Origin: Blastocladiella britannica | Lineage: Eukaryota > Blastocladiomycota > Blastocladiomycetes > Blastocladiales > Blastocladiaceae | NCBI GenBank assembly: GCA_025349905.2 | Contig: MU624572.1 | Span: 1 to 50,280, forward strand | Direction of reading: 5' to 3' | Length of the DNA stretch: 50,280 nucleotides | Part shown: positions 9,187 through 19,364 of the stretch, piece by piece | How positions within the stretch are numbered: position 1 is the first letter of the stretch | Layout of the letters: each line of letters starts with the position of its first letter | Made by a program: the position numbers and the translations under genes | The notes under the pieces: generated by a model | What the model was told of the DNA's origin: nothing | The model's input: only the letters and a program-made list of their open reading frames with translations | The model's database searches: none

Positions 9187-11645
9187 ATGCCTCCGACAAC
9201 CACAGTGGTCGGCGGCCCCGCTGCCGGCCGAGGAGCACGCGGTCCCGGTGCCGGTGTCCGCGTCAACCAGCGCCCGCCGCTCGCCGGGGCTGCCGTCGCC
9301 GGCCAGGCTGCGCCGCGTCGCATGTCGCGCCTCAAGGCGTTTGCAGCCTTTACGCTCACTCTCTCGGCCGGCGTGGTCGCATCGGCCTACACCAAGAACC
9401 AGCACCACTTTTACTCGGCAGGCGTGCACCTGGCGCAGTCGGGCGCCTCGATGCTGGCGCTGGTCAATCTGCTGGGCCTCGTCACGGTACTGATTGGCCG
9501 CGCCGTGCAAATGGTGGTCTTTGGCCCGCTCCGAGGCATTGAGGTGGAGCACCTTTACGAACGGTCGTGGATCGCCGTCACCGAACTGCTGCTGGCCATG
9601 ACGACTTTCCACAACGAGTTTGACGCCCGCTTTGCCGTGTACTTTACCGTGCTCTTGCTCCTGAAAGCGTTCCACTGGATCACGGGCGATCGTGTCGAGA
9701 TTGTACGCCTACCTTTTTTTTGTTTGAATGACTGCTGGCTCATCAAGTACAACAGATGGAGCAGCTGCCGACTTCGCCGTTCCTCTCGCACTTCCGCCTG
9801 CAAGGTTTCATGCTGGTGATGCTCGTGATTGACGCCTTTTTGTTCAAGATCTGCGCCCAGTCGTACAGCGGCAGCGGGCCGTTTGTGATGCTGCTGTTTT
9901 GCTTCGAGTACACGATCCTGGCGTCCACGATGGTGACCACCATCACCAAGTACTTTGTGCACCTGTACGACGCGCAGCGGCACGAGCACGCGTGGGAGCA
10001 CAAGTCCACCGTGCTCTTTTACGTGGACCTGTTGCACGACCTTTTCAAGCTCATCAACTACGCGGCGTTCTTTGCGCTAATCCTGACCCACCATGGCCTG
10101 CCGCTTCACGTGCTTCGCGACCTGTACCTGACCTTGCGCTCGTTCTTGCTGAAAGTGCGAGACTTGGTGCGGTACCGGCGCGCGACGCAGAACATGCAGA
10201 CACGGTACCCGGACGCCACTGCCGCTGACCTGGAGCGCGCTTCGGACCGCACTTGCATTATCTGCCGCGAGGACATGTACGCGGCCGACGAGGAGCGGCC
10301 CGTGGGCGATGCGCATCCCCATCATCCGCATGGCGCCGCACCGGCGACTCCTGCTGCTGTTCCTGGTGCTGCTGCTCCAGACGGGACTGGTGACCCCGCT
10401 GGTGTACATGCGGTTCCGCGCATTCCCCCTTCGCGCTCGCAGGTCCCCAAGAAACTGCCATGTGGCCACATTTTCCACTTCGGGTGCATGCGGTCCTGGC
10501 TTGAGCGGCAGCAGTCGTGCCCGACGTGCCGGCGAGCCCTGTTTACGGCGGCACCGGCTGCAGCGGCGGCTACTCCTGCCCCAGGCGGCGCGGCTCCTCC
10601 TGCTGCAGCTGCAGGTGATGCCGCTCCAGTTGGCGCCCAGCCGCCCAACATCCCAGTGCCGCCCCAAGTAGTCCCTGCTGCTGTACCAGCAGTACCTGTC
10701 GCGCGCGCCATGCCACCGCAACCGCTGCCGCTGCCGCTGCCGCTGCCGCAGCAGCCAGCGGCAGCACCTCCAGTCCCACATTCCCCGACGTTCCAGACGC
10801 AACCCACTCCAACGACGCCTGTGGGAGCGCCAACACCAGCAACAGGGGTGGCCCCACCAGCGACCGGGACTTCGCCGCTTTCTGACCCCTTGACGGCGGC
10901 GATTCTGGCCGACTTGCTGTCGGCGATCCCTCCGCCCCCACCTCCGCCGCCCATGCGGCAGCGGACTCTAACCGCTCGCAATACCGGTGGACTTTCCGAT
11001 ACCACCGCACTTCTGGGCGCAATGCTCCCCTCCGGGGCAGCCATGGACGCGCTACTTCGCGCGGCCGATGCCGACGTGTCGGCCACGGGCGGGTCGGTGC
11101 CGGCGGTGGAGCTCGGAGCATTGGCGGCGGCGGCGCGCGATCGCACGGCGCTGGAGCGGCAGGCGCGAGCATTGGCGCGCGTGCAGCGGCACGTGGCAGC
11201 GGCTCTGGTCGGGCTCACGCAAATGATCTCGGTGTTACCGGACGACGAGGCCGACGGGGATACGGAGGACAGCGACGACGGGGCCGCACGAGGGGCCGGT
11301 ATTGGGGTCGGACCTCCTGTCGCAGCGGGAGTTGCTGCTGCGGCCGCTGCTGCTACTGCTGGGTGGGCTCGCGGGACCGGCAATAGCGGTGCCGGCGATG
11401 CTGGGCGGTGGAGCGGTGTTTCAGCGACTGGAAGCAGCAGCAGCGATGGCGGCACGCACGACTATGAGGATGAGGACGACGATGATGAAGAGGATGAGGA
11501 CGAAGTGGAAGAAGAAGATGTGCCGCTTGATCCGCGGGCGGCCGCCGCACGCGCTGCTGCTCTCCGGTACGCACGCACGGCCGAGTCCAGTCCGCTCCCG
11601 TCGTCGCCCCCGCCGTTGTCGGGACGCTCGCCATCGCTGGACTGA
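9187..11645 (+). CDS. HRD1: HRD1/synoviolin, ER-membrane RING E3 ligase (2 exons)
   Basis: Exons 9187-9702 and 9756-11645; 801 aa. The intron is 53 nt with donor GTACGC and acceptor ACAG. Splicing gives DRVEIMEQLP, matching the conserved HRD1 loop. The N-terminal 320 residues carry the polytopic membrane domain (segments starting LKAFAAFTLTLSAGVVAS, LALVNLLGLVTVLIG, FMLVMLVIDAFLF, FVMLLFCFEYTIL, INYAAFFALIL). The RING starts with CIICRED near residue 338 and resumes with LPCGHIFHFGCMRSWLER and CPTCRRAL, with a Pro/Ala/His-rich insert of about 65 residues inside the finger. The roughly 370-residue tail is Pro/Ala-rich with a highly acidic stretch (EDEDDDDEEDEDEVEEED). HRD1 ubiquitinates misfolded ER proteins in ERAD. 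ATG 9187 was chosen because it is the first in frame and follows an A-rich leader. Confidence 0.95.
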
Positions 11646-11821
11646 ACTTTCCCTTTCCCAAATGAAATGAGCTGCTGCTGCGGACAACCTTTCATAAATG
11701 TTATTTGAAGCGTGTTGGTGACTGGGGGTAAGTGTAAGGGCGCACCGGATCCGCCCGCCTTATCGTCAAGTCCTTTGAGCGCTCGCCCCCTCTCCTTGGT
11801 TGAGACCAACCCAACAACAAA

Positions 11822-12478
11822 ATGCTTTCTACGGCCGCCCACCCCCACATTGACCCCCGTGCCGCCCCCCACAAGTCTCCCAAGGCCCTGCAGACGGCGC
11901 CCGCGCTTCCGATCTTCACCACGTCGTCTGGCCAACTCGCGCGCCCGCTGGTGGCGTCCGGTGCCGACACAGTTCCGGCGTTTGCGCCCGTGGACGCCTC
12001 GCGCGATGCGTCAGCGGTGATTGCCATGACGGGAGCCCGTGGAACCATGAGCGACGAGCAAGGCGCGCCGGCGTCGTCGTCGGGCGGCGCGGCGCTGGTC
12101 GAAAAGATCATGCAAGTGCTGGCGGCCGCTGCCCCGCAGGCGCTGTCGGCGGCCGACATTCGGGCCCGTGTGCCCGAGATTTACGGCGGCGAGGCCCCGG
12201 CGGCCGCGGACGTGGCGGCGGAACTGGCCCGGATGCTGCTGTGGCCCAAGGTGGTCCTGCAGACCATTGAGCCGGCGGCGGTTGCGGCTGCAGAGGCACC
12301 CAAGAAGCAGCAGGCGGATCGGGACTTGATGCGCCTGGGAACCCGGGCGGCGGCGTCGGCCAGCATTCTGCGCGTGGGGCAGATCATTTGCATCTCGGGC
12401 GGCGAGGACAAGTTCCATGGACCCGCCGAGTACCGGTTTGCGCCGATCTGGTGCGAGGAGGTTCCTGGCCACGAGTGA
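11822..12478 (+). CDS. Hypothetical protein, possible winged-helix domain
   Basis: Single exon, 218 aa, not recognised. Residues about 88-150 (ALVEKIMQVLAAAAPQALSA, then ADIRARVPEIYGG and AELARMLLWPKVVL) have the helix-helix-helix-strand spacing of a winged-helix domain. The C-terminal part has a conserved-looking phrase SILRVGQIICISGGEDKFHG. The N-terminal 80 residues are Pro/Ala-rich and low in complexity. The stop overlaps a GTGAGT sequence that could act as a donor, and the next gene starts 57 bp downstream. An in-frame join to that gene is possible (see findings). Upstream, 11646-11821 is a 176-bp intergenic stretch with no recognised element. Confidence 0.6.
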   Translation: MLSTAAHPHIDPRAAPHKSPKALQTAPALPIFTTSSGQLARPLVASGADTVPAFAPVDASRDASAVIAMTGARGTMSDEQGAPASSSGGAALVEKIMQVLAAAAPQALSAADIRARVPEIYGGEAPAAADVAAELARMLLWPKVVLQTIEPAAVAAAEAPKKQQADRDLMRLGTRAAASASILRVGQIICISGGEDKFHGPAEYRFAPIWCEEVPGHE

Positions 12479-12535
12479 GTTTTTGTAAATTTGAGGTGTC
12501 TCTTTTTCGTCCATTCATTCATTCACTTAAAACCA

Positions 12536-14173
12536 ATGCCGCCCAAGCGCAGACGCGGCACCGACGACGTCGACGCGAGCAACCTTGGCTCGTCGGTAAG
12601 TGACGCGTCCTCCTCTATTTTTCTTTATTTTATAAATTAACAAAAATGATGGCAGACCCGCGCAAAACGGTCGCGGTACGTGACGGACGACGTCATCCAC
12701 GTGGAGTACTACGAGGAGAACGGCCTGCGCAAGATTCGCCCTTATTTCCACGAGTTTGAAACCTATGCCAAGGGCCGCTGGCTCAAGCACACCATCATGG
12801 ACGTGTTTGACCGGGAATTTGCCGACCGGCCACACGAGTACTATGTACGTCGTCTCTAATATGCCTTGCATCAATCAACCAAGCTAATATTATATGTACA
12901 GGAATCGGCCATTCGAAATGGCCGCATCACCGTCAACCGCAAGCCTGTGGACCTCACGTACCGCCTAAAGAATGGCGACCTGGTTTCGCACCGCAACCAC
13001 CGACACGAGCCGCCGGTCGTGGCCGGTCCCATTCCCATTCTGGTACACGCTGGGGATATGCTGGTCGTGACCAAGCCGGCGAGCGTGCCCGTGCACCCGG
13101 CAGGGCGGTATCGACACAACACCTTGATCCACTTGTTGCAGCGGCAACTGGGTGAGGCGGCAGCAGCAGTAGCTTCTCACGACGGCAATGACGATGACGC
13201 TGAGGAGGACGGGAATGCGGACAGCAGTAAAACCACCGCCCAGCTCGGCCCGACCGTGTATGCCCTGCACCGCCTAGACCGGCTCACCTCCGGCGTCATG
13301 CTCCTGTGCACGGATCGAGCGCGAATCCGCGACTTATCCGACCAGTTCACCAAGGCGACGGTTGGAAAAGAGTACTTGTGCCTGGTGGTGGGCGAGTTCC
13401 CAAGCGACCCAGTGGTGTGCACCGCGCCGATCCGGATCTTGCACCACAAACTCGGGCTCAATGAGGTGCACGAGTCAGGGAAAGCGTGCGAGACGCGGTT
13501 CGAGCGGCTGGCGTTTGACCCTGAAACGAACCGGTCGCTGGTGCGCGCGCAGCCAGTGACGGGCCGTACTCACCAGATCCGCGTGCACTTGCGGCACTTG
13601 GGCCACCCGATCCCCAACGACCCGCTGTACTGCAACCCGGGACACCGCCATGTAGTCAAGGACCGCGACGCGTGGACTGCGGCCATGCAATTGGCGACCC
13701 CAAAAGCTACATCGTCTACGGCGACCATGGAAGGGTGGAACGATGCCGAGCTGGTGGCGGTGGACGACGAAACCAAGGCGTGGATTGCGGCGGTGGCGGC
13801 GGCCAAGCTGGCAGCGGACCAGCGCGTGGTGGGCCAGTGTGAAAAGTGTGGGCTCGAGTACGTAATTCCTTGTTGTCGTGGTTGAGTCCCTGGCATGTCA
13901 AACAACACATACAGCCTATTCCCGGACCCGACGCCCGACGAGCTCATGATTTTCTTGCACGCGTACAAGTACTCGATCCGCTTGGAACTCGACGCGCCTC
14001 CGTCGCAGTACATGGCCTATGACTCCGAATCAGGCACGACCACGATCCGGACCGACGTGCCAGACTGGGCGCAGTGGCCCGGTATTGACTTGGCAGCCGA
14101 GCCGCTGACGCCCGTATTGACCCGCCTCGCCCAGACTGGCGACGACGACAATGGCGGTGGCGACGACGAATAA
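12536..14173 (+). CDS. PUS9: RluA-family tRNA pseudouridine synthase, PUS9/RIB2-like (4 exons)
   Basis: Exons 12536-12595, 12656-12844, 12902-13857 and 13915-14173; 487 aa. An S4-like RNA-binding start (VIHVEYYEENGLRKIRPYFH, then AIRNGRITVNRKPVDLTYRL) precedes the catalytic domain. That domain has VTKPASVPVHPAGRYRHNTL and the active-site motif HRLDRLTSGVMLL (the Asp near residue 208 is the catalytic nucleophile). Motifs GKEYLCLVVGEF and QPVTGRTHQIRVHLRHLGHP follow. The last exon completes CEKCGLDLFPDPTPDELMIF and LHAYKYS, the conserved C-terminus of PUS8/PUS9/RPUSD2 with a CxxC pair. The donors are GTAAGT, GTACGT and GTACGT. Family members make pseudouridine-32 in cytosolic or mitochondrial tRNAs. 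No deaminase domain is seen, unlike yeast Rib2. The gene converges on NIF3 with 18 bp between stops. Confidence 0.92.
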
Positions 14174-14191
14174 AACGCGTGTATTATTACT

Positions 14192-15281
14192 TCAGACAAT
14201 GACGAGCGGATCGCGGTCAGCGTTGCTCACATGAATGGCCACGTCGGGCCCAAGCTCTCTCTGCAGACGCGGCAACAGACCCGCGCGCAGGTACCCGCGC
14301 TCGGTGTTGGTGTGCTCGCACAGCACCACGTGTGTGCCGGTGGCGACCGACGCCAGCACCTCGTGGTGGCCCATTTCACCCGTCCAGTACAGGTCGGCGC
14401 GCGACGCGGCCTTGGTCACCACTGAGATGCCTGATCCAGCACACAGCGCGATCGTCGACACTGCGTGGCCGCGCATCGATTCGGCGAGGCGGACTTTTGG
14501 TATATTCAAATTGAGTCCAGCTGTCAAAACCAAAAGTGAAAAAAAGGAATGATACGAACGATGCGGCAGTCCCAAGTGCGCCTTGATCGCAGTCACCACC
14601 GACGACAGAGGTGCAGGGGTGCTCAAGGTTACGATGCGGCCATTGCCTTCAGGCGATTCGGGCGTTGATGCGTCCGTAGGCGACACGGGCGCAATGCTCG
14701 CAATGCCAAGGGGAGCCAAGCCGGACGCGAGCCAATCGCTGACTGTTGATTGTATCATGTGGTGAGTACGTCCGCAGTGGAATGAATGAATAACTGCGTA
14801 CGGCCGTCCTGGCACGCGTCCAGCGACGAGTGCGGCGAGTACACAGAGATGCCCTTGGCGGCCAGAGTCAGGATCATCTCCTGCTTGACCTTTTCAGCGT
14901 CACGCGAGCCCTCTGGCGCCAGTGTCAGCGATTTCCAGCCTCTATGTTTTACTGCGTTAGTGCTATACGCTTTGTCATTTATGTAGGTACGCGTACCGAA
15001 AGATGGTCGGGTGGTAGGCAACGATAACACCAACGTCGTCCAGGATCAGAGCCTCGGAGAGGACCTCGGGCGTCAGATCAATGGTCAGCAGGATGCCCTT
15101 GGCGCCTTCGCGCGGGAATGGAGCTGTTTATTACCATCGTTTAGTACCTCGTCCTCGTTGCCCATGCAGAGAAAAAGGGAGAGGTACCCTCAAGGAGCAC
15201 GCCGACATTGTCCCAGGACTCGGCCAGGCGCAATGGGGCAATGCGGTCAAAAGCAGAGACGACGCGGCGGAGAAGGGCCAT
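14192..15281 (-). CDS. NIF3: NIF3-family dimetal protein (5 exons)
   Basis: Exons (minus strand) 15281-15188, 15123-14997, 14941-14802, 14742-14560 and 14520-14192; 290 aa, the usual NIF3 length. Family phrases appear in order: LRLAESWDNVGVLLEA, ILLTIDLTPEVLSEA, VIVAYHPTIFRGWKSL, GISVYSPHSSLDACQDG, SDWLASGLAPLG, then VSTIALCAGSG, DLYWTGEMGHHEVLASVATG and VVLCEHTNTERGYL. The His of YHP and SPH, plus the HH and the Glu of CEHTNTERG, supply the metal-binding residues of the NIF3/GTP-cyclohydrolase-I-type-2-like fold. The cellular function is unresolved in the family. The last intron (14521-14559) is only 39 nt, free of stops and a multiple of three, so it might be retained. The gene sits 34 bp downstream of the TAF9 stop, in tandem. 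Confidence 0.93.
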
Positions 15282-15315
15282 TTTTATATGTAAAATTTTG
15301 AAAGGGAAAAGGCGT

Positions 15316-16183
15316 TCATTGACCTTCGCGGCTGCTGTCCACGTCCATGGCATCCTCGTCCTCGGTGGCGGTATTCCCCTCGCCGACCCCACCACTCGCA
15401 CTGGTAGCAAGATCGTCCTCATCCTCATCGTCCTCGTCCTCGTCTGTCTCGTCGTCGTGGTGGGCAGTGGCAGACCGCAGTGACGTGCCAGGACCCAAAT
15501 GCTCGATCCGTGGACGCTTGGGCATTGGTGCGCCTTCCATTTCGCGTGTTGCCGCCGCTGCCGCTGCCGCTGCCGCCGCGTTATCCGCCAAGTACTCGTG
15601 CGTTGCCGATGCCACGTCCGCGGCCGTGACAGTCTGTATTGCATCATTTAAGTGATAAGTCGTACATTCAATAAATAAATAAAAAAGGTACTTTGGGTGC
15701 GATGGCAAAGTTGGGCCCGGTCAGCGTGTACTGGCGTGGGGGCAATCGCAGACCATGCCGCGGCAGCACGGGTGGCAATGGCGCCGCGTTCTTCTCGGCG
15801 GCCAGTTCCAGCATAAAGTCCTTGGGCGGTGGGCCCGTGAACGCGTGGTTGACCTTGGACTGCACGGCCAGGCGCACGTCGGCCACGGTTAGGTCGCGGG
15901 TCCGGCGGCGCGAGGCCGCGTCAGAGCCCGAGGCGGCGTGCTCGGCAAACGCCGACGCCTCGGCCAGCAGGTCGGCCACGTGCCGGTGCGCAAACTCGAG
16001 CAGCATCGGCACCACCAGCTCGTCGCAGTCGTAGATGCCGCTGGAGGCCAGGACCAGCTCGATCAGGCGGGCGTCGCGGGGCTTGTCGGCGGTGGTCGTG
16101 GTTGTTGTTGTCGATAACGGTGCAGTTGGGACGGCGGGGACTGTTCCAGCACCGCTGGCTCCAGGTGCTGCGTGGTCCGTCAT
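15316..16183 (-). CDS. TAF9: TAF9, TFIID/SAGA histone-fold subunit (2 exons)
   Basis: Exons (minus strand) 16183-15692 and 15633-15316; 269 aa. The intron is 58 nt with donor GTACCT. After a Thr-rich leader, the histone fold spans about residues 36-115: DARLIELVLASSGIYDCDEL, then LLEFAHRHVADLLAEA, and LTVADVRLAVQSKVNHAFTG. The conserved follow-on is PPPKDFMLELAAEKNAAPLP with RHGLRLPPRQYTLTGPNF. TAF9 pairs with TAF6 in both TFIID and the SAGA coactivator. The C-terminal exon carries an Ala run, a PKRPRIEHLGP patch and an acidic segment (DDETDEDEDDEDEDD). The start faces the ING gene across 88 bp. Confidence 0.94.
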
Positions 16184-16271
16184 ACGGGCTGGCTCAAGAA
16201 TATGTGATAGCGCTACACGGTGCGATGGAAGAGCTGCCCCCTCTTAGCCTGCGACCAAGAATCGTCAAAAA
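16184..16271. promoter_or_regulatory. 88-bp divergent promoter, TAF9 / ING
   Basis: This is the only sequence between the two head-to-head ATGs (16183 minus, 16272 plus). No TATA box is seen. Co-expression of two chromatin/transcription genes is a reasonable inference. Confidence 0.6.
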
Positions 16272-18157
16272 ATGTTCGGAAAGGCGGCCGCCGGCCCCGT
16301 CGACACCACCGCGTACTTGGATGACTTCCTGTCATCGCTCGATAATGTCCCGGGCGAGGTAAGGCACCTGCAGGCCGAGATCAAGGACAAGGACCGCCAT
16401 CTTCGTCTGCACCTGGCGGGTGCTCTTGACCGCCAGCGCAAGCTGCACCCGCTCGCAGTGGACCCGCAGACCCCCGACGCTACCATCGAGACTGAGCTGG
16501 CCGCCATTGACGCCGCCCACGCCGCTGCTGCCGCTCTTGCGCACGAGAAAATGGCGCTGGCCCGTAAAGTGTACGACCTGATTGACCGCCATCTGGCCCG
16601 CATCGATGCTGACCTGGCCCGCGCTCGCGATGACTGGACCGATCACGCGGCCACCACCGACGCCGATGCGGCCGCGCTCGTCGACTCGTTACGCCGAAAG
16701 GCCGATGACACCCTGGCCGACCTGGTGGACCGGTTCCGCCCTGACTACGCTCACCGTACGTCACCTCGATTTCTCCATTTGTACCGTAATTTGACAAACT
16801 TGATATAGGACGACTCGGAGTCGCTCGGGCCGCCTCTGGTCCGCCCTCTGGCTCGTTTGGGACGGCTTCCGCTGGAATTAATTCTCTTGTCGACCCTACC
16901 CAGCAGTCCCGGCGCAAGCAACTCCGCCCCACCGATCCGCTCCCGGCACTCCCGACTCCGCCAGTCCCTGGCTCGGCGACGGGGCCGTTCTCTTCTCCAG
17001 CTTCTGGTACGGGTGCGTCCGTAGGCAGACCCCGGCTTGGCACGGGGCATATGCCTGGTTCTGGATTGGTAGGTGCGACTGGTCTCGCAGCAACGACTGC
17101 CCCCGCAAATGCGCTTGGAATCGGTCGGCGCCCTGGAGTCGGCGGGCAAAAGGGCGTGAGAGGAGGACGGATCGGGGCCGCATCAGGGTCCACGTCGATG
17201 ATCCCGGACAATGACGACGACCTGTCCGACGTGGGCGATGACGATGATTTGCGATCTTTGGCGTCGGCCCCTCCTTCCACCGATGCGCTTGGAGGAGCCG
17301 CAACCAGTGGTGCGCCGTCCGTTACGCCAACTGCAGCCGACGCCGCAAACGCCGCCGCCGCCGCCGCCGCAGCAGCAGCAGCAGCGCGGATTCCACCCCC
17401 CCCACCGCCCTCGAACCGCACACCGGCACTGTCGCTGCGCACCGTGTCCGCCGCCACCACCCCGCTGACAGTATCCACCACCATTGGGCCCGACGGGAAA
17501 CCCATGGTGCGCATTGCCCATGCGAACGGCGGGTTCCTGGCCCCGCAGTCGATCGTGGACGCGGTGCGCGAGAATCCCGTGCAGTACCTGGCGCTGGTGA
17601 TGCACAACCACTTGACCAAGCAGCAGGGCCCTACCGACCTGCCCATGGTCAGCGCACTCGTCCAGGTGATTACTGGTAAACCCGTCAACGCGTTCATGGC
17701 CGAAGCCACCGCGTTGGCCCGGTCGCGCGCGCTCGGCGCAGGGCTGGCAGTCGCGGCATCGGCGGCTGGAACTGGACCATCTTCACAACCGGGTCTCGCT
17801 GCCACTCCTGCCGCTGCTGCAGGGGCGGCTACTGGAAGTGGCAGTAACAGCAGCAGTGGTGGTGCTGGTGGAGGTGTGACGAGTGGCGGCGGGCGCAGCC
17901 CCGATGGCGGCGGCGGCGAAGAGGAAGGCGATCCCGAGGACCAGCGGCCGTTCTGCTACTGCCACCAGCCCAGTTACGGCAGCATGATTGGGTGCGACAA
18001 CCCGTCCTGCACCACCGAGTGGTTCCACTTTTCGTGCGCCGGGTTCAAGGAGGGCGACTCGCCACCCGACACGTGGTTCTGCGACCCCTGCCGGTCCTCT
18101 ACCGCAGCGCTGGCTGCCGCGCGCAAGGACGGTCGTGGCGGCGGCGGCCGGAGGTGA
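16272..18157 (+). CDS. ING-family PHD-finger chromatin reader (2 exons)
   Basis: Exons 16272-16755 and 16809-18157; 610 aa. The N-terminal ING helical domain (about residues 1-165) begins [20 protein letters not shown] and ends [17 protein letters not shown]. The C-terminal PHD finger (about 541-592) reads [31 protein letters not shown] and TWFCDPC, the typical H3K4me3-reading ING signature with C4HC3 spacing. ING proteins recruit HAT (NuA4-like) or HDAC complexes. Unlike most ING proteins (about 200-430 aa), the linker is about 370 residues. It has an Ala tract, a poly-Pro run, an acidic [14 protein letters not shown] and a globular-looking stretch near 390-465. The intron donor is GTACGT. 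Which ING paralogue (YNG1, YNG2, PHO23) it matches cannot be told. Confidence 0.9.
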
Positions 18158-18204
18158 TTTGTGAATGATAACCATACTTTTTTTTATTGACATTGGAAAA
18201 TAGA

Positions 18205-19105
18205 TCACGCTGCATCGACCGCCATGGCGCCGACCAGCGGAGACGTGGCCTCCTCGATCATCTCTGCTACTGCCGACACGGCCACTTTCTGGGCCTCAAC
18301 AGCGCTGCTGCTGTTGGCCCCAGGCCGCACCACAATCACGGGCATGGGGCACTGATGCACCACGTACTCGCTCACGGATCCGAGCAGGAGCCGTGCCAGC
18401 GCATTCCGGCCGCGCGATCCCATCACCACGCATGTTGCATTGTTTTCCTTGGCCTGTAACAAGTACAATAAGCATAATCGAATCGCGCTAAGGAAAATGA
18501 AGGACGTACCGTCTCGACAATCACTTCACGCGCATCGCCAATCTTGACCTCCACAAAGACGCTGATCCCGCGGCGGCAGTCGAGCCTCTTCTCAATGGCG
18601 TCGGTGACGAATTTCTCGGTGGTGCGCAGCGCCTCGGCAACAATCGAGTCGCGCACCCGCGACGCGTCCTCGGGCGTGATCTGGTCCTCGTAAAACAGGT
18701 CCGTGAGGTCGCCGCTATCGACAATGTGCAGCAGCGTCAAGATATCGCCATCTGTTTTTGTCTTTATGAGTGAGCCATTGCAACTGTTTTTCTCATGAAA
18801 ATGAAAATGAAAAAAACCGTACCGCGGACAACTTGGTCGCACGCCCACTGCACAGCCTCGGCAGAGACGCCGCCATCTGCCTCGTCCACGCACACCAGGA
18901 TCTGGCGGCGAGGAGACGCAGTACCGGCCGCTGTCAGCGGCGATCCCTCCATTTCGGCCGTAAACTCGTCCATGGACTGCACACGGATCACGCGCTGGTC
19001 ACGGGCTTGAGCTGCTGTGCTTCCTCCTGTTGTCGACGGCGACGGGCGCGGCACTTCGGCCACGGCCGATGGCAGGGGGTGGTTCTCGTCGGCCAGAATG
19101 GACAT
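18205..19105 (-). CDS. Universal stress protein (UspA-like) domain protein (3 exons)
   Basis: Exons (minus strand) 19105-18823, 18751-18510 and 18453-18205; 257 aa. The Usp fold starts after a Ser/Thr/Pro-rich leader at about residue 68 (RQILVCVDEADGGVSAEAVQ), continues with DGDILTLLHIVDSGDLTDLF and ends CVVMGSRGRNALARLLLGSV followed by SEYVVHQCPMPVIVVRP. GSRG, nine residues, then GS matches the G-2x-G-9x-G(S/T) ATP-binding motif, so the protein probably binds ATP. Intron donors are GTACGG and GTACGT, both confirmed by frame. Such proteins occur in bacteria, plants and many fungi and respond to stress; the exact role is unknown. The stop lies 47 bp from the convergent ING stop. About 260 bp upstream (19106-19364) would hold its promoter. 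Confidence 0.9.
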
Positions 19106-19364
19106 TTTTTAACTTTTGGTTTGTTGTGTCTTTTTTTTTTTGCTTGGTTTGGGGGGATGCCAGGACGGTACGGGAGGCAAACAGCGCCGTGTCCACTATT
19201 TGTATGCGAGCGGATGTCTGCGAGGGCGACGTGGCACCACAAAGCTTGAAAAAACTCTAGAGGAAACACAGCCCCGGATCGGATCCGACCAAAACGTTAA
19301 CTCTATTGCTTCTCACCATAATCCTCAGTGGCCCACCAACCCGCCAACATCACACTGGCGAGGA

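Noticed and set aside
10322..11455. Minus-strand 377-aa ORF opposite the HRD1 tail
   Set aside because: It is a Gly/Ala-rich shadow of the GC-rich Pro/Ala coding frame of HRD1, with no domain.
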